This document shows, piece after piece, positions 1 through 7,638 of a stretch of DNA of 64,000 bases; positions within the stretch are counted from its first letter, which is position 1; each line of letters opens with the position of its first letter. The DNA comes from Pseudomonas sp. DC1.2 (GTDB lineage Bacteria > Pseudomonadota > Gammaproteobacteria > Pseudomonadales > Pseudomonadaceae). The translations under genes and the position numbers were made by a program. The stretch is from assembly GCF_034351645.1 (NCBI RefSeq), contig NZ_CP133782.1, forward strand, positions 3,105,001-3,169,000, given 5' to 3'. Under the pieces are notes generated by a model. The model did not search any database and had not been told where the DNA came from. It saw nothing but the letters and a program-made list of their open reading frames with translations.

Positions 1-1125
1 CAGCACGGCGATGATCACCCAGGCATCCACCGGCACCGCATTGAGCAGGAAGCCCAAGCTGCCAAAGCCAAAGCCCGACTGTTGTTCATCGACGCCGTAA
101 GCTACCAGCTTCGATTCGGCACCTTGTGCATTGGCGTCAGCCAGAAGCAGTGCGGCCGGTCGAGCGACTTTGGACAGCCGCAACTCGTCGATAGCCCCGC
201 TAAACGGCAGGTAAGCGCTGGGAGCCAAGTCTGCACCGATGGCCATGACCGAATTGAACGCCGGCATTGCCACGCCGAGGCTCGCCGTCTCGCGACCATT
301 GACGTACAGCACAACCTGGCTGCCTTCGGCGGTCAGCGCCAGATGCTGCCATTGGCCAGGATTCAGCGCTTGCGTGGACACGGCGCGCTGACCATCGATC
401 TCTACGAACGGCATCCCCTGATTCAAGCCAAGCAACAGGCTGTTCTGGCCTTCACGCCGCGCAAGCAGCAGTTGCTCGCCATTGGCCTGATCCAGACGCA
501 GCCAGGCACTTAAGGTGAACGCACTGCCGGCGTTGTGTTGCAACGAAGGACTGGCCGGCAGGAGCAGCGGCTGACCACTGAACTGCAACGCCCGCCCGAT
601 CACGCCGTCGATGCTCGCCCCGGTAGCGCTCTGGGCCGTGTTGCCATAGGCCGATGTGTCTTTGACCGGTGTGCCGTTGGCGCCGTCGAAGTGATAGAGC
701 GCGGTGTAATTCGGGTCGAAGGTCAACTGACCATTGCCGGTGGCCGGCGCTTTCGGGTTGCCGTAATACATCCAGATGTCCTGCCGCTGCCCCCCTTCGA
801 CTTTCGGCACATCGACCCAGATCAGCGCCATCCCCATCAACGGGTCAAAGCTTTCGAGTTGGTGGTTGAGCACGGTTTTGTCATCGGCGGCGACAAAGCG
901 CAGGTCTGCGCCGTCGTCCTTGACGCCGTCAAAGGTGAAGTTGCCGGTGTGCAGGCGCACCAGCAGCGCCGTGCGGCCCAACGCTTGGTTGATCGCCGCG
1001 CCCTGAGGCGTGGTGTCCACGGAAATCTGCTTGCGGTAATGCCAGTCGTCCTGCCACCAGGCCTGGGCCGTGGCCGGGAGCACGAAGCCCAGGCAGATCA
1101 AAAAAGCGATGAGTAGGCGCTGCAT
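1..1125 (-). CDS. DUF2341/LamG-domain protein, probably fused to an ExbB/MotA-type proton channel (3' end outside window)
   Basis: The reading frame is open from an ATG at 1125 to the window edge (375 codons), so the C-terminus is missing. The product has a signal peptide (MQRLLIAFLICLGFVLPATA), then a DUF2341-like segment around residues 20-130 with the sequence QDIWMYYGNP, then a LamG/concanavalin-like beta domain (about 145-330). A hydrophobic segment begins at the cut edge (VPVDAWVIIAVL). In Pseudomonas this layout usually continues into a TolQ/ExbB/MotA proton-channel domain, as in the gene after pdtB in P. aeruginosa; that part is inference because it lies outside the window. An AGGAG ribosome site lies 8 bases before the ATG, and the gene follows the pdtB-like gene by 13 bases, so co-transcription is likely. 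Confidence 0.75.
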   Translation of the reverse strand, partial: MQRLLIAFLICLGFVLPATAQAWWQDDWHYRKQISVDTTPQGAAINQALGRTALLVRLHTGNFTFDGVKDDGADLRFVAADDKTVLNHQLESFDPLMGMALIWVDVPKVEGGQRQDIWMYYGNPKAPATGNGQLTFDPNYTALYHFDGANGTPVKDTSAYGNTAQSATGASIDGVIGRALQFSGQPLLLPASPSLQHNAGSAFTLSAWLRLDQANGEQLLLARREGQNSLLLGLNQGMPFVEIDGQRAVSTQALNPGQWQHLALTAEGSQVVLYVNGRETASLGVAMPAFNSVMAIGADLAPSAYLPFSGAIDELRLSKVARPAALLLADANAQGAESKLVAYGVDEQQSGFGFGSLGFLLNAVPVDAWVIIAVL

Positions 1126-1138
1126 GAAAATGCTCCTG

Positions 1139-2725
1139 TTAGAAAGTGGCCTGAAGGTTGAAATGCAGGCGCGAATCATGTTTTTGAGTGTTCGGCCCGT
1201 CGAGCAGTGGATAGCCCCAATCGAGGCTGCTGGACAGCCATTTGCTCAGGCTCGCGCGGGTGCCGAGGCCGACGCTGGCCAGGGCGTAATCGGCGTCCTG
1301 ATCGGGCAGTTCGTCACGCAGGGACAACTGGGCGCCTTCGGCGAAGGCATAGAGGCGCCACTCCTGAACGTAAGCGCCCAAGTACTTGGCGAGGGACGGC
1401 GTGCGCAGCTCTTGGCTGAGCAGGACGCCGTTGTCGCCGGTGCGCTCGGCGGCCAGGTAGCCTCGCACCGACGTCGCGCCGCCGGCTGAGAATTGCTCGT
1501 TCGACACCAACGGGCCGGATGCCAACTGGAACGCGGCTTTGCTCGCGCTCTGCCAATCATTAGCAAAGGTGTAGGTGTAATTGGTGTCGCCTTTGAGCAC
1601 CGCAAAGCTGGGGCTCGCGCGGTAGCGTTTGTAGTCAAATTCTTTGTCTGAGCTGCTATAACCGAACAGGCTGCGGGTGCCCGCCACCAAGCTCAAACCG
1701 AGACCCAACTGGCTGTTTTGGCTGTAGCGAAAACCGTTGTAGGCGAAGGTAAACGGCGCGTACTTGAGCGGCACCTTGTCGCTTTCGCCGCCGAGGGTCA
1801 GTTGCTCGTCGAAATCCTTGAAGTCGACACCAGCCGACAGCGAGTTGGCCCAGGCGCCGCTCGACGGCAGCGTGTAAATCGCCGATACGCCGTAAGAATG
1901 CCCTTTGCCCAGGACGTTGCTGCCGCCGAGGGTGGCGACGTTGCTGTCGGACTGATAACCAGCGAACTGCACGCTCCAGCGCTCACTCAACGGCGCGGTG
2001 TAGGAGCCGGACCAGACCTTTGCGTTGCTGGTGTCTTGCGGTGCAGTGAAGAAGGTCAGCGAAAGGCTGTGGCCGAGTTGCCAAAGGTTGTTGTAGCCCA
2101 CGCTGGTGACCGTGCGCAGCGTCTCGGTGTCGGCGCTGTAGTCGTTGTTCAAACCGACGCTGGCCTGCCAAGGGCTCTGGTCCTCGACCTGCAAGTCCAC
2201 GTCCATGGTGCCGGGACGCTGACCTTCGCGCACCAGCGGCATCACCTGGCGACCCGGGGTCTTGTTCAGTTGCGCCAGTTCGCCCTGAACCTTACTGAAG
2301 TCAGGCACCTCGCCTTCTTTCAGCGCCGGCACGTCCTCACGGATATCCAGCGGTGAATAGTGTTTGGCCCCGACGACACGAACCCGGCCAACCTTGGTTT
2401 CGCTGACGTGCAAATAGACGATGCCGTCCTCGACTTTTTGCTCAGGCAACTCGACGAACACCGACTGATAACCATGAGTTTGATAGGCTTTTTGTAAGGC
2501 TTCACGGGCACCTTCGATGTCCGTCAGCGCTTTTTGCGGCCCCAGAAACGGATAAACCGCCTCTTCAATGGCCTGGGCATCGAGCACGGTATTGCCGCGC
2601 ACGAAATACTCGTTCACATCGACCCGTTTGCCTGGCACGGCGTCGTCGGCAACGGCTGGTTGCACACCCGACATCACCAGCAGCCAGCCGCACAACACCC
2701 GCCGCGTCTTGAAAAGATGCTCCAC
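1139..2725 (-). CDS. pdtB: ShlB/FhaC/HecB-family outer-membrane TpsB transporter (PdtB-like)
   Basis: TpsB proteins are Omp85-related 16-strand barrels with periplasmic POTRA domains that secrete one large TpsA exoprotein. Visible here are a signal sequence ending near AVADD, a POTRA_2-type segment (VNEYFVRGNTVLDAQAIEEA), a ShlB-type second POTRA, and a C-terminal barrel with the family VRGY motif near residue 419 and a terminal phenylalanine. I chose the GTG at 2725 (528 residues) because a CAGGGGG ribosome site precedes it and the signal peptide follows directly. A TTG at 2782, overlapping the upstream stop as TTGA, would give 547 residues. The gene sits between the phdA-like and exbB-like genes, matching the pdt order in P. 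aeruginosa, so the symbol rests on architecture and synteny. No TpsA partner is present in the window. Confidence 0.85.
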   Translation of the reverse strand: MEHLFKTRRVLCGWLLVMSGVQPAVADDAVPGKRVDVNEYFVRGNTVLDAQAIEEAVYPFLGPQKALTDIEGAREALQKAYQTHGYQSVFVELPEQKVEDGIVYLHVSETKVGRVRVVGAKHYSPLDIREDVPALKEGEVPDFSKVQGELAQLNKTPGRQVMPLVREGQRPGTMDVDLQVEDQSPWQASVGLNNDYSADTETLRTVTSVGYNNLWQLGHSLSLTFFTAPQDTSNAKVWSGSYTAPLSERWSVQFAGYQSDSNVATLGGSNVLGKGHSYGVSAIYTLPSSGAWANSLSAGVDFKDFDEQLTLGGESDKVPLKYAPFTFAYNGFRYSQNSQLGLGLSLVAGTRSLFGYSSSDKEFDYKRYRASPSFAVLKGDTNYTYTFANDWQSASKAAFQLASGPLVSNEQFSAGGATSVRGYLAAERTGDNGVLLSQELRTPSLAKYLGAYVQEWRLYAFAEGAQLSLRDELPDQDADYALASVGLGTRASLSKWLSSSLDWGYPLLDGPNTQKHDSRLHFNLQATF

Positions 2726-2778
2726 ACCACCCCCTGAATTTGTAATGACCGTCGCTGTTTGCGTAGCGTCTGCACGTC

Positions 2779-3390
2779 TCAATTGCTGGCTGTCGATGTC
2801 GCGGCATGTTTGCCCAGCCAGGTGTGCAACAGCGCAAAGTTCAAGGAGAACTCAGGCATTTGCAGCAAGGCACCGCAGAACACTTCGCCAATGATTTTCT
2901 GAATCAGTTGCACCGCCCGCGGATTATTCAGCAGGGTCGCGATGTCGCGGCTCAGGACGTTGAAGCTCCAGACCTTTTGATTAAGGTCCAGGCCGACGAA
3001 CCAGCGGAACAGCAGGTTGTAATTGAGTTGCTCGTAGAGTTGCTGCTCGCTGGGCACTGAATAGAGCAGCTGCAACAGCAGGATGTGCATAACCGTTTGC
3101 GGGGCAATCAGCATGCCGGGCTCGGCATTTAGGCCGTGCAGGACGTCGCGATACTCGTCAAGCAGGTCATCGATTTGTGGGCGCAACATCACCAGTGAAT
3201 GCCCCGAAGGAATGTAGCTGGAGACTTCTTTCAAGGCGCCCTGCCAGTCGTCCTGAGACACGATCCAGACCCACGGCGCACCGTAGCGATACACCGAAAC
3301 CGGCTTCTTACGCGCGGCTTCGACGATTTTCGACAGGCGCTGATCGAGCTCCTGCATACCCACTTTCGAATAGCGTTCCATAGTCCCCAT
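2779..3390 (-). CDS. phdA: PhdA-like protein: Phd/YefM-like N-terminus joined to an IS5-type transposase N-terminal domain
   Basis: The product has 203 residues. Residues 1-50 resemble Phd/YefM antitoxins (YSKVGMQELDQRLSKIVEAA, then VSVYRYGAPWVWIVSQDDW, where antitoxins normally have a recognition strand). Residues about 70-170 resemble the InsH/DUF772 N-terminal domain of IS5-family transposases (LLLQLLYSVPSEQQLYEQLN followed by YNLLFRWFVGL). The catalytic DDE part is absent, so it cannot transpose. P. aeruginosa has a gene named phdA (prevent-host-death A), linked to biofilm lysis and eDNA, in the same place before pdtB; I assign the symbol by that position and the Phd-like start. It overlaps a possible pdtB TTG start. 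A second in-frame ATG lies three codons in. The biochemical role is unknown. Confidence 0.7.
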   Translation of the reverse strand: MGTMERYSKVGMQELDQRLSKIVEAARKKPVSVYRYGAPWVWIVSQDDWQGALKEVSSYIPSGHSLVMLRPQIDDLLDEYRDVLHGLNAEPGMLIAPQTVMHILLLQLLYSVPSEQQLYEQLNYNLLFRWFVGLDLNQKVWSFNVLSRDIATLLNNPRAVQLIQKIIGEVFCGALLQMPEFSLNFALLHTWLGKHAATSTASN

Positions 3391-3736
3391 TGCCTCACTC
3401 CCGGCATCCCGCCTCGGCTGGAAAAGTGGCCTTGCGGCCCCCTCAAGCGCGTCACATAGGCATAACGGGACTGGCGATGGACTACCGAACTTTTGTCATG
3501 AAAGCTTCATGTCGGGGATGGGGATGGCAGCCATTGAACTCGTGTGAAACCGGACTCCCTCCAGGGAACGCGCGCCAACACCTGATAGCTCGATGCAGCT
3601 GACGCGCCGAGTTGGCAATCAGGACCGCGATTGCGGGATCATGGGCACTCCGGAACTGGCCGAAGACCCGGACGACCCGAGCACTGAGTGCAACATCCCA
3701 GGGTTGATGGTGGGGCCGCAATTGTTAACACCACAA
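3391..3736. other. Intergenic region between vreR-like and phdA-like genes
   Basis: These 346 bases hold no convincing gene; the short frames have neither ribosome sites nor recognisable products. No T-rich hairpin marking the end of the FecR gene and no clear sigma-70 promoter was seen. In the P. aeruginosa counterpart this position holds a block of genes including the large pdtA exoprotein gene, so the gap may be a deletion point. Confidence 0.5.
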
Positions 3737-4678
3737 TCAGCTCAACACCACCACGCCACCCGGCAGCTCGGTACACGTCGCGCCATACGCATCCCTGATC
3801 AGCAACGCCACGCCGGCCAATTGGTCCAGGCTAAACCGCGCCTGCACCTTACGTTTACCCAACTCGCTGTTGAGCAGCAGCAACATGCCGGGGCGATAAC
3901 GGTTGATCTCGCTGATCACCTGAGAAAGGGTCGCGTCGTTGAACACCAGCACCTGCTGGCGCCAGGCGATCACGGCAGATATATCGACGGTTTGCGGCGC
4001 GCTGACTTGCTGGGCGCTATAGGTGAGTTGCTGGCCGGATTCCAGGCGAATCCGCTGGCCTTGCACATCAACTTGCAACGCACCGTCAAGGCACGTCACG
4101 CAAACACTCTGGTCGGTGTTGCGCAGGTTGAAACGTGCCTGGCTGGCACTCAACCACCCTGCCCCGGCCTGCACTCTCAACGATGTCGTCTGCCGTGTCA
4201 GCAGTTCGACTTCGCCACTCAACAGCTCGATACTTTGCCCGCCATCAGCCAGTTCACGGCGGCTGATGCGGGTCTGGGTGTTGAGTTCCATGCTGACGCC
4301 ATCGCCCAGGTCGAACCGACGCTGCTCGCCCACTTCAGTGACGTAGTCCGCCCCGATCCCGGAAAAACCTCCCGGCACCGTGTACCGCACCAAAAATAAT
4401 GCCGCCGACGCCGCAACCGCGCCCCCCAGAAAGGCCCTTCGCGCAAAATGTCGTGGCGCCTGCAAAGCCTTGGCCGCCGGTTCAAGACGGTGCCACAACG
4501 CCTTGCTGTGTTCGAAAGCCTGCGCGTGTTCGGCGCTTTGCACGCACCACTGGCGCAAGGCCCGCGCATCGGCGACGGTCGCCTGGCCGGAGGTCAGAAG
4601 GATCAACCAATCCTGGGCTTCACGTTGTAGCCGGTCCTGGGGGGTCGCCTCAGGGGGTGACAGACGAAAGATATTCAA
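3737..4678 (-). CDS. vreR: FecR-family anti-sigma regulator (VreR-like)
   Basis: FecR proteins sit in the inner membrane, hold an ECF sigma factor through their cytoplasmic N-terminus and receive a signal through their periplasmic part. The 313 residues show the N-terminal DUF4880-type helix region (AQDWLILLTSGQ... LRQWCVQSAEHAQAFE), one membrane segment at about 79-103 (RRAFLGGAVAASAALFLVRY) and the FecR periplasmic domain (VGEQRRFDLGDGVSMELNTQ). A C-terminal STN-like stretch (LSQVISEINRYRPGMLLLLN) follows. The gene lies 37 bases downstream of the sigma-factor gene on the same strand. The symbol follows the vreA-vreI-vreR order of P. aeruginosa. Confidence 0.85.
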   Translation of the reverse strand: MNIFRLSPPEATPQDRLQREAQDWLILLTSGQATVADARALRQWCVQSAEHAQAFEHSKALWHRLEPAAKALQAPRHFARRAFLGGAVAASAALFLVRYTVPGGFSGIGADYVTEVGEQRRFDLGDGVSMELNTQTRISRRELADGGQSIELLSGEVELLTRQTTSLRVQAGAGWLSASQARFNLRNTDQSVCVTCLDGALQVDVQGQRIRLESGQQLTYSAQQVSAPQTVDISAVIAWRQQVLVFNDATLSQVISEINRYRPGMLLLLNSELGKRKVQARFSLDQLAGVALLIRDAYGATCTELPGGVVVLS

Positions 4679-4715
4679 GCGCGGGGATACTCACGGATTA
4701 GTTCATTCTCTTCTT

Positions 4716-5261
4716 TCAAGACGGTTTTCCCGCCCCGGGACCGAACCGCTGAATGACTTTTCTTTCCAGGCGCATGGCGCAGTGGCCCAGCGCCGCCTTG
4801 ATTTCTTTTTCGACCATCCGTGTCGAGATGCCGAAGCGTTGGGAAATTTCCAGGTGCGGAGCTTCCTCCAGGCGCGCGGCGATAAAGATCTTGCGCCGCC
4901 GCGCTGGCAGTTCGTAGAGCGCCTTGAGCAGCGTCTGCAGTTCCTTTTGCCCACCCACCACCCGCGCCGGGTCCTGAGCCTCATCGCTGATTTGCAGCAG
5001 CTCTTCGACTTCACTGCCGGTCAACAGGCGGGCGTCTGCCTGACGGCGGTCGGCAGCGATATTCAGCGCCATGCGATAGAGGTAGGCGTTGGGCTGGGCG
5101 ATGTCAGGCGGCTCAACCATGCGGTCAACCCGCAGGTAAGTTTCGTGCAGCACATCGTTGGCCAAATCCTCGGACCCCAGCCGACGGCGCAAGCGCACCT
5201 TGAAATCGTCATAGGACGTCAGAAACAGCCTGACCATCGAACTTTGCCCGGTGTCTTTCAT
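4716..5261 (-). CDS. vreI: ECF sigma factor of the FecI type (VreI-like)
   Basis: The product is a two-domain ECF sigma-70 factor. Region 2 is visible as DLANDVLHETYLRVDRM and NAYLYRMALNIAADRRQ. Region 4 is visible as LLKALYELPARRRKIFIAAR with a helix-turn-helix, HLEISQRFGISTRMVEKEI. I start it at the ATG at 5261, which overlaps the stop of the STN gene as ATGA and has AAGGAG about 10 bases upstream; this gives 181 residues. The longer frame from 5291 has no ribosome site. It should direct RNA polymerase to target promoters once released by the FecR partner. Assignment as VreI is by gene order. Confidence 0.85.
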   Translation of the reverse strand: MKDTGQSSMVRLFLTSYDDFKVRLRRRLGSEDLANDVLHETYLRVDRMVEPPDIAQPNAYLYRMALNIAADRRQADARLLTGSEVEELLQISDEAQDPARVVGGQKELQTLLKALYELPARRRKIFIAARLEEAPHLEISQRFGISTRMVEKEIKAALGHCAMRLERKVIQRFGPGAGKPS

Positions 5262-6016
5262 CCCCCGGAAACTCCTTCCCACTGCGTGCATTCCATGCTT
5301 TTTCCTGATGATTGCGGTACGAGTAGCAGGGTCACCGGCTGGCGTAATGAGCTGGGCGGCAACTGTTCGATCCTGAGGTGTTGCACGCTGTCCACCAGCG
5401 CCGCATCGCGCTGTAGATCGCCACTGGAGGTGACCAGGCGACTGTGTTGCACCGCACCATCACGGCCGATCCAGACTTGCAATAACGCCCGATAACCGCC
5501 GGGACGGGTCAAGACCGAACGGCATAAGCGGCGCTCGATGGCCGATTGAATCGCCAGCGCATAACTGCTGCTGACTTGACTTGCAGCATTGGCCGCTGCA
5601 CCTGCAGGTAAAGGAACCTGCGCGACTTGCGCCACCTGCAAAGTAAAAGCATCGGCACGTGCGTAGCGGGCCATCAGCCCGGTGCCCACGAGTAGCGTGT
5701 TCAACGCTTGCGTGGCCGTTAACCGGCCCTGAACGCCGATTGATCGTCGGCCGCGAGTCAGTTGGCGATCGACCAGCACAGCCATGCCACTGCTGCGGCT
5801 AAAGGCATCAAGGGCGCCGCTCAGTTCCTGCGGTGCAATGTCGAAGTTGACCCAGGATTGAGGTTGCTCACCGTCCGCCCTGGCCCACATCAACCACATC
5901 GATAACAGCCCGCACACGACACCGCGCAACACGCCTCGAAGCCTGGTCGCTGAACCCCGACGTTCGTCCTTGGCGTTGCCTGGCTGCACGGCTGACGTAC
6001 CCCTGAAAATCGTCAT
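5258..6016 (-). CDS. vreA: Periplasmic STN-domain protein with TonB-like C-terminus (VreA-like)
   Basis: The 252-residue product has a signal/anchor segment (VLRGVVCGLLSMWLMWARA), then an STN domain at about 53-130 (FDIAPQELSGALDAFSRSSG and TATQALNTLLVGTGL). A TonB C-terminal-like domain occupies about 150-240 (YALAIQSAIERRLCRSVL, then LLQVWIGRDGAVQHSRLVTS). Ordinary surface-signalling receptors carry STN on a TonB-dependent barrel; here no barrel exists, as in VreA of P. aeruginosa. It would therefore signal to FecR from the periplasm rather than import a siderophore. It is first in an ATGA-coupled set with the sigma factor and FecR. The ATG at 6016 has only a poor ribosome site (TCAGG directly adjacent), so the start is uncertain. 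Confidence 0.8.
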   Translation of the reverse strand: MTIFRGTSAVQPGNAKDERRGSATRLRGVLRGVVCGLLSMWLMWARADGEQPQSWVNFDIAPQELSGALDAFSRSSGMAVLVDRQLTRGRRSIGVQGRLTATQALNTLLVGTGLMARYARADAFTLQVAQVAQVPLPAGAAANAASQVSSSYALAIQSAIERRLCRSVLTRPGGYRALLQVWIGRDGAVQHSRLVTSSGDLQRDAALVDSVQHLRIEQLPPSSLRQPVTLLLVPQSSGKSMECTQWEGVSGG

Positions 6017-6030
6017 CCTGAGGGCTGTTT

Positions 6031-6048
6031 ATGAATCTGGTGTGACGG
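6031..6048 (-). promoter_or_regulatory. Weak candidate Pho box upstream of the vreA-like gene
   Basis: Read on the minus strand the site is CCGTCAC-ACCA-GATTCAT, two imperfect heptamers separated by four bases, against the Pho-box consensus CTGTCAT-N4-CTGTCAT. I count 9 of 14 matches. The vre system of P. aeruginosa is phosphate regulated, which is why I looked. The site is only 15 bases before the annotated ATG, which argues against it unless translation starts further downstream. Confidence 0.2.
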
Positions 6049-6140
6049 CCGGTGCAAAAAAACCATCACGGACGGCGCAAAGACCTTGCACTAGACTCAA
6101 CGCCAAGAGCAGTCCTGTCGGGACGGCCAGGAGGGCTTTG

Positions 6141-6488
6141 ATGAATCATCTGTGGAATATCGCAGCCGCTGCGCTGATGCTCAGTGTCCTGACGGCCGTG
6201 CATGCCGAAGAGCCGTTGGGCTGTGTCGAGGTCAGCGTCGCAGGCTACAAGGCCCCCGACTACAACTGCCTGAGCCAGCAGATGGGCAACAACCCGCAAG
6301 GCGCAACGGCTGAACAAAAAAATCAGGCGGCGATGAACGTGCCTCTCAGCCAGCAGCCGCCCAATCAGCTCGGACTAGCAACACCGGCCGCCACCAGCAC
6401 ACGCATGGGCAACACCTTCGGCACGTCGGTGAAGCCGCAACGTCCGGCACCGATCAGCGGGAATTCGCCACTGCTCAATGGCAAGTGA
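6141..6488 (+). CDS. Small exported protein of unknown function
   Basis: The 115-residue product has a clear signal peptide (MNHLWNIAAAALMLSVLTAV, cleavage likely after HA and before EEP). The mature part is rich in Gln, Asn and Pro, with two cysteines (LGCVEVS and DYNCLSQQMG), and predicted to be mostly unordered. The start at 6141 is set by an excellent AGGAGG seven bases upstream; the frame extends upstream to 5970, but that part lacks a ribosome site. It is transcribed away from the vreA-like gene, from which it is separated by 124 bases. I do not recognise the family. The two cysteines could form a disulfide in the periplasm. Confidence 0.7.
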   Translation: MNHLWNIAAAALMLSVLTAVHAEEPLGCVEVSVAGYKAPDYNCLSQQMGNNPQGATAEQKNQAAMNVPLSQQPPNQLGLATPAATSTRMGNTFGTSVKPQRPAPISGNSPLLNGK

Positions 6489-6830
6489 TCGACCTGACCA
6501 GCAAGGTACGCTTGTGAAGGCATTGTTCAGCGGCCGAGCCACCGGCGGTCGCGCTTTATCGCCTTAACAAAACGGCGTTTGATCTTGCTTGAAAAACTGA
6601 TGATTAAACCTGTAGCCATAAATAATCCCGCACCCATTGATGATTCGGGCCTTTTAATTTCCGTTGGCAATTAACCGATAACGCTTACATCAAACAAAAC
6701 TATCAACGGCCCCTTGATTGCACCGATCGGGGACTTCAACCAATCAATAGAGGTTTAATCTAAAAACAACGCCGACGACCACCGGCCACGTTTAACGCTG
6801 CAACTTTGTTTGTTTCACTGGAGAAACACC
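6489..6830. other. A+T-rich intergenic region upstream of lipoprotein gene
   Basis: These 342 bases are clearly more A+T-rich than the flanking genes and contain no credible reading frame. They must hold the 3' end of the small exported-protein transcript and the promoter of the lipoprotein gene, but I could not assign either with confidence. A loose CCCG...CGGG pair followed by TTTTAATTT near 6635-6665 could be a weak terminator. Confidence 0.4.
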
Positions 6831-7535
6831 ATGAAACTTCCGTTTGTCAGTACATTAACCCTCGCGACACTGTTGGCCGGTTGCTCTGTACCCACCGCCC
6901 CCCAAGCCGTCTCTTCACCGGATACCCTGTTAAATCCCGCCGCCGGCCATGCCAGCGTCATGAGTGTTACGCACGGCGCTTCGGTGGCGCTGGGTATTGT
7001 TTACAGCCCGAGCACACAAACCAACCGCGCCTACCTGGCCGACTATCAGGCCAACGCCGGCACCGGTTTCGGCCAGAGCCTGTTGGTGCGGTCGATCCAC
7101 GATGCTTACGTGTCCACCTCCCGACCAGACCTGGCGGTGGACTGGGTCAAGGCTTCTTTACAGCATCAGTTCGGCTCGGTAACGGTCTATCCAGACCTGC
7201 AAAGCCTGAGGGCGGCGAAGCCTCAGGTTGTGGCTATTATCACCACCCACAGCCAACTCATAACCTCGCGCAGTTCCGATATCACGGCGGACGTCAGTGC
7301 CGAATTTTATGATTCGAAGTTTAATTACATCGGGACGGCACAGGGGCATGACGCGCAATCACTGAGCCCTGTATGGGCCGACTTTAAACGCAGCGAAGAG
7401 ATGGTCGCGGACATTAATAAACAGCAGGATGTGCAAGTTAGGGCGCTGCAAAAGTTTGACCAGTCGCTCAGTAATTTATTGACAAGATCGGCAACTAAAG
7501 TGTCTATGATCGACAGCGCTGTGGGTCAGCAATAG
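6831..7535 (+). CDS. Lipoprotein of unknown function
   Basis: The 234-residue product begins with a lipoprotein signal (MKLPFVSTLTLATLLAGCSV; lipobox LAGC with the lipidated cysteine at residue 18). The mature protein has no domain I recognise. It contains a mixed alpha/beta stretch (SLLVRSIHDAYVSTSRPDLA) and a C-terminal amphipathic helix (VADINKQQDVQVRALQKFDQ). Serine at +2 after the cysteine predicts outer-membrane sorting. The start is at 6831, with GGAG eight bases upstream; an in-frame ATG seven codons earlier has no comparable site. It converges on gdhB and shares a terminator with it. Function unknown. Confidence 0.75.
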   Translation: MKLPFVSTLTLATLLAGCSVPTAPQAVSSPDTLLNPAAGHASVMSVTHGASVALGIVYSPSTQTNRAYLADYQANAGTGFGQSLLVRSIHDAYVSTSRPDLAVDWVKASLQHQFGSVTVYPDLQSLRAAKPQVVAIITTHSQLITSRSSDITADVSAEFYDSKFNYIGTAQGHDAQSLSPVWADFKRSEEMVADINKQQDVQVRALQKFDQSLSNLLTRSATKVSMIDSAVGQQ

Positions 7536-7592
7536 TAGTGAGCGAAGTTGCACGCGGTAGTGCCTCACCCGACACGAGACACCCTCAGGCAA

Positions 7593-7624
7593 AAAAAACC
7601 CGCGTCTCTCGACACGGGTTTTTT
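7593..7624. terminator. Bidirectional intrinsic terminator between lipoprotein gene and gdhB
   Basis: The arms AAAAAACCCGCGTC and GACACGGGTTTTTT pair around a four-base TCTC loop with one G-T wobble, giving a T-run on either strand. It lies 57 bases after the lipoprotein stop and 15 bases after the gdhB stop, so it can end both convergent transcripts. Confidence 0.85.
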
Positions 7625-7638
7625 CATTCAGCGTTGAA

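Noticed and set aside
2779..3390. Insertion sequence at the phdA-like gene
   Set aside because: Only the transposase N-terminal domain is present, without catalytic domain or terminal inverted repeats, so it is treated as a domesticated gene rather than a mobile element.
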